Below, in pieces: positions 14,921 through 22,512 of a DNA stretch of 40,053 bases. How positions within the stretch are numbered: position 1 is the first letter of the stretch; each line of letters starts with the position of its first letter. The stretch comes from Bacillus pumilus (lineage in GTDB: Bacteria; Bacillota; Bacilli; Bacillales; Bacillaceae): assembly GCF_002744245.1 (NCBI RefSeq), contig NZ_NKHG01000040.1:1-40053 (forward strand), written 5' to 3'. The notes under the pieces were generated by a model that was not told the origin of the DNA, did no database searches, and saw only the letters and a program-made list of their open reading frames with translations. Position numbers and translations under genes: made by a program.

Positions 14921-16102
14921 GTGCAAAAGATTTGCCGGGAAGTCTGGATCGAAGTTAATCTTGACGCAATTAAGAGAAATATCCAAGCCATTCAAGCACA
15001 TATACCAAGAAAAAGTAAGATCATGGCTGTGGTGAAAGCGAATGCTTATGGACACGGTTCAGTGGAGGTGGCCCGTCAGGCACTGGAAAGCGGTGCGACG
15101 GAGCTGGCTGTTGCCAGCTTGGAAGAAGGAATTGTCCTGCGAAGAGCGAAAATTGAAGCGCCAATTCTGGTTCTTGGATTTACGCCGCTCGACTGTGTAA
15201 AAAAAGCCACGGCTTGGAGAATTGACCTATCCGGTCTTCGTGCAGACTGGGTTAATGAAGCAAATAAGATTTTAGCGGAAGAAGAAAGTCAGCATCGTCT
15301 TGGGATTCATGTCAATGTCGACACAGGCATGGGGCGACTAGGTGTACGGACGAAGGAAGAGCTTTTGGCAGTCGTTGAGACTCTTGAAAAGAGTGAATAC
15401 CTCAGATGGGATGGAATTTTCACGCATTTCTCAACTGCTGATGAGCCTGATCCTGATTTTACGTTGCTCCAGCACAGCATATTCATTGATTTTCTTCGGT
15501 TCTTGAAAAAACAAGGGTTTACGCTGCCTACCGTACATATGAACAATACAGCGGCCGCTATTGCGTTCCCTGAATTTAGCGCGGATATGATCCGGCTGGG
15601 TATCGGGCTTTATGGACTATATCCCTCACAATATATTAAAAGCTTAGACGCTGTTCAACTGGAGCCCGCTCTAAGTTTAAAGGCGAGAATTGCTTTCGTG
15701 AAGGAAATGGTGACAAAGCCTAGGACAGTCAGCTATGGTGCTACCTATGTGGCAAAGCGTGATGAAGTCATTGCGACCATACCTATTGGTTACGCAGATG
15801 GATACTCACGTGCTTTATCGAATCGAGGCTTTATGCTTTTCCGCGGAAAAAGAGTGCCGATTGCGGGCCGGGTCACAATGGATATGACCATGATCAGCTT
15901 AGGAGAAATGAAAGCAAAGCAGGGAGAGGAAGTCGTCATTTACGGCCGTCAAAAAGGCGGAGAAATGTCTGTCGATGAAATCGCTGAAATGCTCAATACG
16001 ATTAACTATGAAGTCATCGCCACCTTAAGCCGCCGCGTTCCTAGGTTTTATCGAAGAGGCGGGAAGATTATTAAAATATCAACGCCGGTGATGTATGTGT
16101 GA
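14921..16102 (+). CDS. yncD: Alanine racemase (second copy type, YncD-like)
   Basis: PLP enzyme interconverting L- and D-alanine for peptidoglycan. Sporulating bacilli use a second racemase to lower spore germination by L-alanine. The 393-aa product has the cofactor Lys39 in VVKANAYGHG, the opposite-face catalytic Tyr272 in VSYGATY, and conserved VDTGMGRLGVR and GYADGYSR segments. The GTG start at 14921 has AGGAGG 8 nt upstream. It is alone here between an orphan gene and a kelch gene, unlike B. subtilis, where yncD lies elsewhere. Enzyme identity is sure; assignment to YncD rather than Alr rests on recalled similarity and context. Confidence 0.9.
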   Translation: MQKICREVWIEVNLDAIKRNIQAIQAHIPRKSKIMAVVKANAYGHGSVEVARQALESGATELAVASLEEGIVLRRAKIEAPILVLGFTPLDCVKKATAWRIDLSGLRADWVNEANKILAEEESQHRLGIHVNVDTGMGRLGVRTKEELLAVVETLEKSEYLRWDGIFTHFSTADEPDPDFTLLQHSIFIDFLRFLKKQGFTLPTVHMNNTAAAIAFPEFSADMIRLGIGLYGLYPSQYIKSLDAVQLEPALSLKARIAFVKEMVTKPRTVSYGATYVAKRDEVIATIPIGYADGYSRALSNRGFMLFRGKRVPIAGRVTMDMTMISLGEMKAKQGEEVVIYGRQKGGEMSVDEIAEMLNTINYEVIATLSRRVPRFYRRGGKIIKISTPVMYV

Positions 16103-16224
16103 GTATAAAATATCTTATTAGAGAATTAGAGCATTTTTGTTATGGTGTACAATGATAAAATTTAAAGATTGTTACAAATATGTCGATAAAAGGAGGGATA
16201 TTTAACATATGGAGGAAAGAAAAT

Positions 16225-17706
16225 ATGAAAAAAGGTTTATTTTTAGTGCTTTTGACTATTTTGATGATGGTGACAATTAGCCCGTTAAAAGCTCATGCAG
16301 CTGAAACAAACGGGTGGACGAAGCGAGCAGACTTACCAGAAGAACGTATCGGTGCAAGTGTAGGTGTAGTTGATGGGAAAATATATGTATTCGGCGGAGC
16401 TAGTCAACAGTCTAAGGTCAATAATTCAACATATATGTATGATCCTAAAACTGATTCGTGGACAGAAAAATCAAGTATGCCTAGATCAAGAACAGGTGCT
16501 GCCTATGCGACAGTAGGTAAAAAAATCTATGTCATTGGCGGTCTTTATGATACGACTAAAACAGTTCACAAAACCATTGATGTTTATGATACAGAACTTG
16601 ATCAATGGACAGAAGAACCGATTAAGATGCCTGATAAATTTATATATACATCCTATACAACTGGTACCTTGCGAGCTGTTACAGTTGGAGAAAAGATTTA
16701 TATAGTATCATCTTTATCAAGCTATCAAGAAAATTTTTATTCCTATGATACGGTAAGAGGAGAGTGGGAAAGTTTAGATAGTTCCCTATTGGTGTCTCGT
16801 CAGGGCAGAAGTATTTCGGAAATAAATGGGAAAATATACATTGCTGGTGGTGAGGCTAATATTAGCCGAGGGAGAGATAAAGATATTTTAGAATATGATA
16901 TGACGTTGGGGAAGTGGCAACGATTAAAGGATGTTCAGTTAAATTCTTTTGCATATGAAGCTGCTTATGCGACATACAACAATAAATTATTTATGATTGG
17001 CGGTCAGCAAATTGGGGATAGCTCAAGTAAGTTATTAAAACAAGTACAGATATTTGATCCACAAACTAGTCAAGTCCAATATTCTTTATATGAAATCCCT
17101 GAAGGTAGAGTCGGATCTGTGGCAGTTGTAGCTGATGATCAATTATATGTCATTGGTGGTAGGGATTATGCTCAGTCAATTGGAAGTCATTCTGTCAAAA
17201 ACCATTTTAAATCTGTTATCTCAATCGCATTAAAAGATCTGCAAAAAGTTTCAAAGGATCAGGATGAAACAAAGCCAGATGATGGGACAACTGAAGATCC
17301 AAAGGATCAAAACGGAACAAAGCCGGATGATGGAACTACGGAAGAACCGAAAGATCAGGACGGGACAAAGCCAGGTGATGGCTCAACGGAAGAACCAAAA
17401 GATCAGGACGGGACAAAGCCAGGTGATGGCTCAACAGAAGAACCCAAGGATCAAGATGGAACAAAGCCTGGTGAAGAAATTGCGATAGGTATACTTTCGA
17501 TTACGATGATAAACGGGTTGCAAAAGGATTATCTGCTTTCAATGAAAGAGATCAATGATTTTCTAAATTGGTACAAAGAAAGAAGCTTTGGAATCGGAAT
17601 GAACTTCTATGAAATTAATGATGAACACAATAAAGGGCCCTTCACAAGTAAAAAAGATTACGTGGTGTACCAAAATATTTTAATGTTTGATATCAAGCAA
17701 TACTGA
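16225..17706 (+). CDS. Secreted kelch-repeat protein with acidic tandem repeats
   Basis: A 493-aa exported protein. Residues 1-30 form a signal peptide (MKKGLFLVLLTILMMV, cleavage near AHA-A). Six kelch blades follow, each with the [IL][YF]-x-[IVM]-G-G type strand (IYVFGG, IYVIGG, IYIVSS, IYIAGG, LFMIGG, LYVIGG), so a six-bladed propeller is expected. Residues 345-418 are 4.6 copies of a 16-aa acidic repeat, DQDGTKPGDGSTEEPK. The last 75 residues (ILSITMINGLQKDYLLSMKE... FTSKKDYVVYQNILMFDIKQY) form a compact end domain I recall from other Bacillus surface kelch-type proteins. The ATG at 16225 follows GGAGGAAAG; the frame is open back to 16180. No sortase signal is seen. Likely role: binding glycan or matrix outside the cell. 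Confidence 0.85.
   Translation: MKKGLFLVLLTILMMVTISPLKAHAAETNGWTKRADLPEERIGASVGVVDGKIYVFGGASQQSKVNNSTYMYDPKTDSWTEKSSMPRSRTGAAYATVGKKIYVIGGLYDTTKTVHKTIDVYDTELDQWTEEPIKMPDKFIYTSYTTGTLRAVTVGEKIYIVSSLSSYQENFYSYDTVRGEWESLDSSLLVSRQGRSISEINGKIYIAGGEANISRGRDKDILEYDMTLGKWQRLKDVQLNSFAYEAAYATYNNKLFMIGGQQIGDSSSKLLKQVQIFDPQTSQVQYSLYEIPEGRVGSVAVVADDQLYVIGGRDYAQSIGSHSVKNHFKSVISIALKDLQKVSKDQDETKPDDGTTEDPKDQNGTKPDDGTTEEPKDQDGTKPGDGSTEEPKDQDGTKPGDGSTEEPKDQDGTKPGEEIAIGILSITMINGLQKDYLLSMKEINDFLNWYKERSFGIGMNFYEINDEHNKGPFTSKKDYVVYQNILMFDIKQY
17257..17478 (+). repeat. 48-bp tandem repeats inside the kelch gene
   Basis: Units start at 17257, 17305, 17353 and 17401, with a partial one at 17449-17478. Units 3 and 4 differ at only a few positions; units 1 and 2 are more diverged. 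Each encodes 16 residues with D/E, P and K/T. Being a multiple of 3, copy number can change by slippage without breaking the frame. Confidence 0.95.
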
Positions 17707-17720
17707 TAATCAAAAACTGT

Positions 17721-17757
17721 AAAGCTGCTGATAATAGATCAGTAGCTTTTATTTTTA
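17721..17757 (+). terminator. Terminator after the kelch gene
   Basis: Stem AAAGCTGCTGA (17721-17731) with TCAGTAGCTTT (17739-17749), one mismatch, followed by TATTTTT. Confidence 0.8.
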
Positions 17758-17818
17758 CATAATTGTTAAAATTAGGATTAATGGCATGAAAAAATAAGAT
17801 ATTTTTTAAAAAATCTGC

Positions 17819-17845
17819 TAAACATCCTATAACTATATCCGATAT
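17819..17845 (+). promoter_or_regulatory. SigD promoter of flagellin gene 1
   Basis: TAAA at 17819-17822, 15 bp, then TCCGATAT at 17838-17845, against the SigD consensus TAAA-N15-GCCGATAT (one mismatch). The hag gene of B. subtilis uses the same type. Confidence 0.9.
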
Positions 17846-17889
17846 TAGAATTGTCAGGGTTGATAAGCCCTAGAATAAAGGACTTTTTT

Positions 17890-17928
17890 CAGACAAGGAC
17901 GTCTGTCAGGTCCCACATACATGGAGGT
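17890..17928 (+). promoter_or_regulatory. CsrA-type binding sites in flagellin 1 leader
   Basis: Hairpin CAGAC (17890-17894) with GTCTG (17901-17905) presents GGA (17897-17899) in its 6-nt loop AAGGAC. A second GGA (17923-17925) is in the Shine-Dalgarno sequence TGGAGGT. This is the two-site layout by which CsrA blocks hag translation in B. subtilis until FliW removes it. Confidence 0.8.
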
Positions 17929-17936
17929 AATAGGAA

Positions 17937-18791
17937 ATGAGAATTAACCACAATATCGCAGCACTTAACACTTTGAACCGTTTGTCTTCAAACAACGCTG
18001 CTAGCCAAAAGAACATGGAGAAGCTTTCTTCTGGTCTTAAAATCAACCGTGCAGGAGATGACGCAGCAGGTCTTGCTATCTCTGAAAAAATGCGTGGACA
18101 AATCCGCGGTTTAGAAATGGCGTCTAAAAACTCACAAGACGGTATCTCTCTTATCCAAACAGCTGAAGGTGCATTGACTGAAACTCACTCAATCCTTCAA
18201 CGTGTTCGTGAACTTGCAGTGCAAGCGAACAATACTGGTACTCAAGATGGAACAGATCTAGGGGCTATTCAAGAAGAGATTAGTGCTCTACTTGAAGAAG
18301 TAGGTGGAATGGCTACTGGAAGTAAAGGTATCTCTGATAGAACTGAATTTAACGGTAAAAAACTTTTAAATGGTGACTTCGCTACAGATGAACTCATCTT
18401 CCAAATTGGTGCTAACAAAGGGCAACAACTTTCAGTTACAATAGGAGATATGAGTGCAACTGGACTTGGAATTGATGGTCTTGATGTTAGAACGTTTGAA
18501 ACTGATGCTACAGCATTTGATACTCAATTAGATTTAATTGATACAGCTATCAACAATGTATCTTCTCAACGTTCTAAACTTGGTGCGGTACAAAACCGTC
18601 TAGAGCACACAATCAACAACCTTGGTGCTTCTTCTGAAAACTTAACAGCTGCTGAGTCTCGTATCCGTGACGTTGACATGGCGAAAGAAATGAGTGAGTT
18701 CACGAAGAACAACATTCTTTCTCAAGCGTCTCAAGCAATGCTTGCACAAGCGAACCAACAGCCACAAAACGTACTTCAATTACTACGTTAA
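17937..18791 (+). CDS. hag: Flagellin (first tandem copy)
   Basis: Main filament protein of the flagellum, exported by the flagellar type III system. The 284-aa product has the standard D0/D1 ends, MRINHNIAALNTLNRLS... and ...QASQAMLAQANQQPQNVLQLLR, with a variable middle (about residues 100-210) including a short insert with GGMATGSKGISDR not seen in copy 2. Start follows TGGAGGT at a 7-9 nt distance. It has its own SigD promoter, CsrA-type leader and terminator. csrA and fliW are not nearby, unlike around B. subtilis hag, so this is not the ancestral hag neighbourhood as known from B. subtilis. Confidence 0.95.
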   Translation: MRINHNIAALNTLNRLSSNNAASQKNMEKLSSGLKINRAGDDAAGLAISEKMRGQIRGLEMASKNSQDGISLIQTAEGALTETHSILQRVRELAVQANNTGTQDGTDLGAIQEEISALLEEVGGMATGSKGISDRTEFNGKKLLNGDFATDELIFQIGANKGQQLSVTIGDMSATGLGIDGLDVRTFETDATAFDTQLDLIDTAINNVSSQRSKLGAVQNRLEHTINNLGASSENLTAAESRIRDVDMAKEMSEFTKNNILSQASQAMLAQANQQPQNVLQLLR

Positions 18792-18797
18792 TGAAGG

Positions 18798-18820
18798 GCC
18801 CCTTTATGGGGCTTTTTTTA
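18798..18820 (+). terminator. Flagellin 1 terminator
   Basis: Stem GCCCC (18798-18802) with GGGGC (18808-18812), loop TTTAT, then seven T. Confidence 0.85.
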
Positions 18821-18963
18821 TGCTCTTTTTCCACGCGTTTTTCTCCTGTCTTATGATTCTTAAAGCCCCCTGACACTTCATGAAAAATGACCTTTAAATT
18901 TGTCATACTCTAGCGAAACGATCATAATGAATGAGACTTTTTTCTTATTTATTCCTTTTTTGT

Positions 18964-18990
18964 TAAACATATTCTATTAAGGTTCGATAA
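18964..18990 (+). promoter_or_regulatory. SigD-type promoter of flagellin gene 2
   Basis: TAAA at 18964-18967, 15 bp, then TTCGATAA at 18983-18990, versus consensus GCCGATAT (three mismatches). Weaker than that of copy 1 but the same geometry and the same position relative to the leader hairpin. Confidence 0.7.
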
Positions 18991-19031
18991 ATGGATTGTA
19001 AGGCTTACAAAAAAATTCTAATTTAGAACTT

Positions 19032-19070
19032 TTAGACATGGATGTCTAATTGGTTCAAACACATGGAGGT
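19032..19070 (+). promoter_or_regulatory. CsrA-type binding sites in flagellin 2 leader
   Basis: Hairpin TTAGAC (19032-19037) with GTCTAA (19044-19049), loop ATGGAT carrying GGA (19040-19042). A second GGA (19065-19067) lies in the Shine-Dalgarno. Stem bases differ from copy 1 but pairing, loop length and GGA are kept. Confidence 0.8.
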
Positions 19071-19078
19071 CATTTAAC

Positions 19079-19900
19079 ATGAGAATTAACCACAATATTG
19101 CAGCACTTAACACATTGAACCGTTTGTCTGCAAACAATGGAGCAGGGCAAAAGAACATGGAGAAGCTTTCTTCTGGTCTTCGTATTAACCGTGCGGGAGA
19201 TGACGCAGCTGGTCTTGCCATCTCTGAAAAAATGCGTGGACAAATCCGCGGTTTAGAAATGGCATCTAAAAATGCACAAGACGGTATTTCTCTTATTCAA
19301 ACAGCTGAAGGTGCATTAACTGAAACACATGCCATTCTTCAACGTATGCGTGAGTTGACTGTACAAGCAGGTAACGTTGGTACACAGCAGACTGAGGATT
19401 TAACAGCCATTCAAGATGAATTTAAAGCACTTGTTGATGAGGTCGATGGGATTTCTCAGCGTACAGCCTTTAACGGAAAAAACCTTTTAGATGGTAGTGT
19501 GACGGATGGTTTCCAATTCCAAATTGGGGCGAACAAAGAACAAAATATTAAAGTTGAGATTGGCAAAATGGATGCAGAAACATTAACAATTAAAGATATT
19601 GATGTAAGTGTTGAAGGCTTCAATTTCGATACTGAAATTGAAAAAATTGATGCAGCGATCGGTGCAGTATCTAAACAACGTTCAGCACTTGGTGCGGTAC
19701 AAAACCGTTTAGAGCACACAATCAACAACCTTGGTGCTTCTGCCGAAAACTTAACAGCTGCTGAGTCTCGTATCCGTGACGTTGATATGGCGAAAGAAAT
19801 GAGTGAGTTCACAAAGAACAACATTCTTTCTCAAGCGTCTCAAGCGATGCTAGCTCAAGCGAACCAACAGCCACAAAACGTACTTCAATTGCTGCGTTAA
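19079..19900 (+). CDS. hag: Flagellin (second tandem copy)
   Basis: A 273-aa flagellin nearly identical to copy 1 over the first roughly 90 and last roughly 70 residues. Its central region differs (QAGNVGTQQTEDLTAIQDEF..., FQFQIGANKEQNIKVEIGKM...) and is shorter by 11 residues. Nucleotide identity is also high at both ends, with only scattered third-position changes, consistent with gene conversion or recent duplication. Ribosome site TGGAGGT precedes the ATG. Own SigD-type promoter, leader hairpin and terminator, so the two copies can be expressed in different amounts. Confidence 0.95.
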   Translation: MRINHNIAALNTLNRLSANNGAGQKNMEKLSSGLRINRAGDDAAGLAISEKMRGQIRGLEMASKNAQDGISLIQTAEGALTETHAILQRMRELTVQAGNVGTQQTEDLTAIQDEFKALVDEVDGISQRTAFNGKNLLDGSVTDGFQFQIGANKEQNIKVEIGKMDAETLTIKDIDVSVEGFNFDTEIEKIDAAIGAVSKQRSALGAVQNRLEHTINNLGASAENLTAAESRIRDVDMAKEMSEFTKNNILSQASQAMLAQANQQPQNVLQLLR

Positions 19901-19902
19901 TC

Positions 19903-19930
19903 AAAAAGCCCCATTGAGGGGCTTTTTTTG
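19903..19930 (+). terminator. Flagellin 2 terminator
   Basis: Perfect stem AAAAAGCCCC (19903-19912) with GGGGCTTTTT (19918-19927), 5-nt loop, T run. Confidence 0.92.
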
Positions 19931-19955
19931 AAGCGTATATGGAGTCATTGAATGA

Positions 19956-20347
19956 CATCATTCAGAGGAGCTCTCTGCTACAAGTGAGGAAATGACCTTA
20001 CTTGAAAACTCGAAAAAAACATCGGATATTACAAAAATGATTAAAGGCATCTCTGAAAGTTTGCTAGGTTTGAATGCGTCAATTGAAGCTGCCCGAGCAG
20101 GAAAAGAGGGGGCAGTTTTTAGTGTTGTGGCAAGCGAAGTTCAAAAGCTATTGAGCGAAACCTCACGTGCAACAGAAAACATTGAAAGCTCATTGCAATA
20201 CATACATTACTTGAGAGTATGGAACATATGAAAGGCTCATCATCAGAACAGGCTTTACTTGTGACCGAGTTTAGTGAAATTGTGGATCGATTGACTGTGG
20301 TCAGCAAAGAAATGAAAGAATTCATGCAAAAGGTGATGTCAACGTAA
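19956..20347 (+). pseudogene. Truncated and frameshifted methyl-accepting chemotaxis protein
   Basis: Only the C-terminal signalling part of a soluble MCP-type receptor remains (YfmS-like is my best guess). Frame 1 reads ELSATSEEMTLLENSKKTSD then LLGLNASIEAARAGKEGAVF and SVVASEVQKLLSETSRATEN, to a stop at 20229-20231. The hairpin-tip sequence is two residues short before LLGLNAS compared with the usual I-x-D-Q-T-N-LL. Near 20205 the frame shifts, and the remainder (LLESMEHMKGSSSEQALLVT... MKEFMQKVMST) continues in another frame to TAA at 20345. There is no N-terminal domain. The break begins right after the flagellin 2 terminator, so duplication or insertion of the flagellin unit may have cut the gene. 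Confidence 0.88.
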
Positions 20348-20381
20348 AAAACGAATCCAAAGAGGGTTCGTTTTTTACGTT
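20341..20381. terminator. Bidirectional terminator after the MCP remnant
   Basis: Long stem between AACGTAAAAAACGAATCC (20341-20358) and its near-perfect complement ending at 20381 (one mismatch). It carries A and T runs so it works for both the MCP remnant and the convergent DUF5412 gene. Confidence 0.85.
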
Positions 20382-20387
20382 GACAGC

Positions 20388-20759
20388 TTATTTTTTTGGT
20401 TTTTTGTCAAAGCGATAATCGTACGTTTCGCCTTTGACAACATTTAAAAGCTCATGACCAATTTGAACAAGCTGTGCATTTTTCCATTTAATTAGAGGGT
20501 CTTTATCAGGGTATTTCCAGTAAATTGTTTTCTTTCGATGGGTTAATTTGTTTTCGATTTCTGCTCTTACTGCGTTCTCCTTCAGTTTTCCGCCACTATG
20601 TCGATAGGTGTTAATGATATAGGTTCCGTCGGGTGATGACATAGAACGGATATAGGTTCCGTGAGACACGCCTTGAAGAGAGAAGCATTTCCAATAAATG
20701 ATTCCGGCGAAGCTAAGGCATAAGATGACAAGGATAATGGTGGTTTTCTTTTTAAACAT
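20388..20759 (-). CDS. DUF5412-family membrane-anchored protein
   Basis: A 123-aa protein with an N-terminal lysine-flanked membrane anchor (MFKKKTTIILVILCLSFAGIIYW). It is followed by an extracytoplasmic part with the family pattern SPDGTYIINTYRHSGGKLKENAVRAE and KKTIYWKYPDKDPLIKW. Function unknown. AGGAGG-like CTGGAGGAATTC precedes the ATG on the reverse strand. Monocistronic. Family assignment from recalled motif; fairly confident. Confidence 0.8.
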   Translation of the reverse strand: MFKKKTTIILVILCLSFAGIIYWKCFSLQGVSHGTYIRSMSSPDGTYIINTYRHSGGKLKENAVRAEIENKLTHRKKTIYWKYPDKDPLIKWKNAQLVQIGHELLNVVKGETYDYRFDKKPKK

Positions 20760-21000
20760 GAATTCCTCCAGATGTAGATCACAATTTCAAATATATGAGA
20801 GAGAATACAAAAAGATTCATATAGTATAAAAGTTCTATTCGTTTCAATTATCGGTCATTTTTTCTCAAAATTCAACATAAAGCCGTAAATATAAGGAAAA
20901 TTTAAGGATGTCTTCATGTGGGAAGATGATTCGAAAACACTTTACAAAAGAATTTGGGATCAGTAGACTTATGCTCATATAGAGAAATGGGGAAGATGGA

Positions 21001-21624
21001 ATGACGCAAATCATCGATACGTATCAAAATTATGAAGAGCTATCCGCTCATGAAAGAGAAGGGATCGACTATCAAATTCTTCACAAGCGGAAAGGTGATC
21101 AGCTTCTGGTCTTGTCGCCTCATGGCGGAGGGATTGAACCTGGCGTGAGTGAGCTGGTTCATGAACTAACAAGCAATTATTCTATGTATTTATTCGAGGG
21201 GCTTAAAGTGAAAGGCAATCAAGTTCTTCATATTACGAGTACACGTTTTGATGAGCCGATTTGTCTTTCTCAAGTGCATACACATCATTATACGTTTGCG
21301 CTCCACGGCTATGGGGAGACAGACGTGTATCAAACATTAGTGGGCGGTACAGATCGCGTGAGAGCTGCGGAAACCGTAAGACAGTTAACGCTGAATGGCT
21401 TTCAGGCATTGCTGCTATCTGAATCGGATCGGTATTCAGGAACACACCCTGATAATATTAACAATCAATGCCTCACAGGGCAAAGTGTACAGATTGAAAT
21501 CAGTCAAGCTCAAAGAAGAGCATTCTTTGATGACTTTAGGCGGCGTCATAGACGTGATACACAAAATGATCAATTTTATAGGTACACAAACGTGCTGAAA
21601 CAAATATTAACCCTTTATGAATAA
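21001..21624 (+). CDS. yjqB: Poly-gamma-glutamate hydrolase family protein YjqB
   Basis: A 207-aa protein of the zinc-dependent family that includes phage poly-gamma-glutamate hydrolases (PghP-like, DUF867). Visible motifs are VLSPHGGGIEPGVSEL with the likely zinc-binding His and Glu, YLFEGLKVKGNQVLHITSTRFDEP, HTHHYTFALHGYGE, and GIQ/TGTHPDNINNQC. It has no signal peptide. Start follows GGGGAAG. Its stop overlaps by 10 nt the end of convergent xkdA. In B. subtilis yjqB also lies next to PBSX. Whether it degrades gamma-PGA is untested here. Confidence 0.88.
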   Translation: MTQIIDTYQNYEELSAHEREGIDYQILHKRKGDQLLVLSPHGGGIEPGVSELVHELTSNYSMYLFEGLKVKGNQVLHITSTRFDEPICLSQVHTHHYTFALHGYGETDVYQTLVGGTDRVRAAETVRQLTLNGFQALLLSESDRYSGTHPDNINNQCLTGQSVQIEISQAQRRAFFDDFRRRHRRDTQNDQFYRYTNVLKQILTLYE

Positions 21625-22199
21625 ACCTCTGAAGCCATGTGTACAGGTGTTCCCGCTTGATAAACGGCTTCTTTTTCCGCAACCATCTCTGCTTTCATTA
21701 AATATGAAGTAAACTGCTTTTGAAATCGAATGCCTACTTTTCGCTGCTCAAATAAGGCAAGCCGTTTTTCAGCAAAAGCCCAAGTCACGTGAAATGTTTG
21801 AGCGATTTGCAAAATGGCTTGCTGCCGAAGATTTGGAAGCTTCATTTGCAGCAGCAAAAAGGTTGGCACACAAAAGTGATACATGAATTGTTTGGCCTGA
21901 AACTCTTGCAGTTCTCGAAAGAGCTTGTGCATCTTAAAGTGATTGCCTGTATGCTTCAGCACATGACAAAGCTCGTGGGCAAAATCCTGCCACTGCTCTT
22001 CTGGTGATAGGGATCTGTTTAGAATAATACTGTAAAGACCTTGATGTTTGATCATCATGCTGCCGGTATCCTCGTAGTGAATCCATACATTAAATTCAGA
22101 TGCGATCCTTTGCATATCCATATAGGCAGGACCGCTTATTTGTAGTTGAGAGTATAACCGTTGAATATCTTCTTCTAAATGGGTTAAAAAACCATTCAT
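21615..22199 (-). CDS. xkdA: ImmA/IrrE-family metallopeptidase XkdA
   Basis: A 194-aa protein with the zinc peptidase motif HELCH (DFAHELCHVLKHTG) and the family segment HQGLYSIILNRSLSPEEQWQDFAHEL. ImmA-type peptidases cut phage or ICE repressors. XkdA is the leftmost gene of prophage PBSX in B. subtilis. Here no cognate repressor (xre) lies beside it and the phage genes are absent. A reverse-strand GAGGTTTTTTGA stands before the ATG at 22199. Confidence 0.92.
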   Translation of the reverse strand: MNGFLTHLEEDIQRLYSQLQISGPAYMDMQRIASEFNVWIHYEDTGSMMIKHQGLYSIILNRSLSPEEQWQDFAHELCHVLKHTGNHFKMHKLFRELQEFQAKQFMYHFCVPTFLLLQMKLPNLRQQAILQIAQTFHVTWAFAEKRLALFEQRKVGIRFQKQFTSYLMKAEMVAEKEAVYQAGTPVHMASEVYS

Positions 22200-22512
22200 T
22201 CAAAAAACCTCCACGCAAACATATGTTCTATTTTTGACGTAAAAGAAAAGTCCATATAGGACTAAATGGCTAATTAAGCTATCGCTCACTTTTTATATCG
22301 GTTTATGATGAACAATTTTAACATAAATTCAAAGAAAAATGGAATTATTTCCTGTTTTTTTGTTTATTTTTTCATATTCCATTATGAAAGATGGAGGGAT
22401 GAATCCAAATTTCACCATAGTCTTATCGCGAAAACAAACAAAATTTGTCTTACGAACGCCACCGATTGATGAGAAAGATCAATTATCAATCTAGTAAAAG
22501 GGAGTGCAGAAC
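22200..22512. other. Divergent intergenic region at the former or unused PBSX site
   Basis: AT-rich region between xkdA and xlyA. The only open frame of note is a 31-codon one at 22399-22494 (MNPNFTIVLSRKQTKFVLRT...) whose GGAGGG touches the ATG, too close for good initiation. No repressor gene or operator repeats typical of PBSX are visible. The xlyA ribosome site AAGGGAG lies at its right end. Confidence 0.5.

Noticed and set aside
17264-17488. Alternative frame through the kelch tandem repeats
   Set aside because: A repetitive shadow frame produced by the 48-bp units, without start signals.
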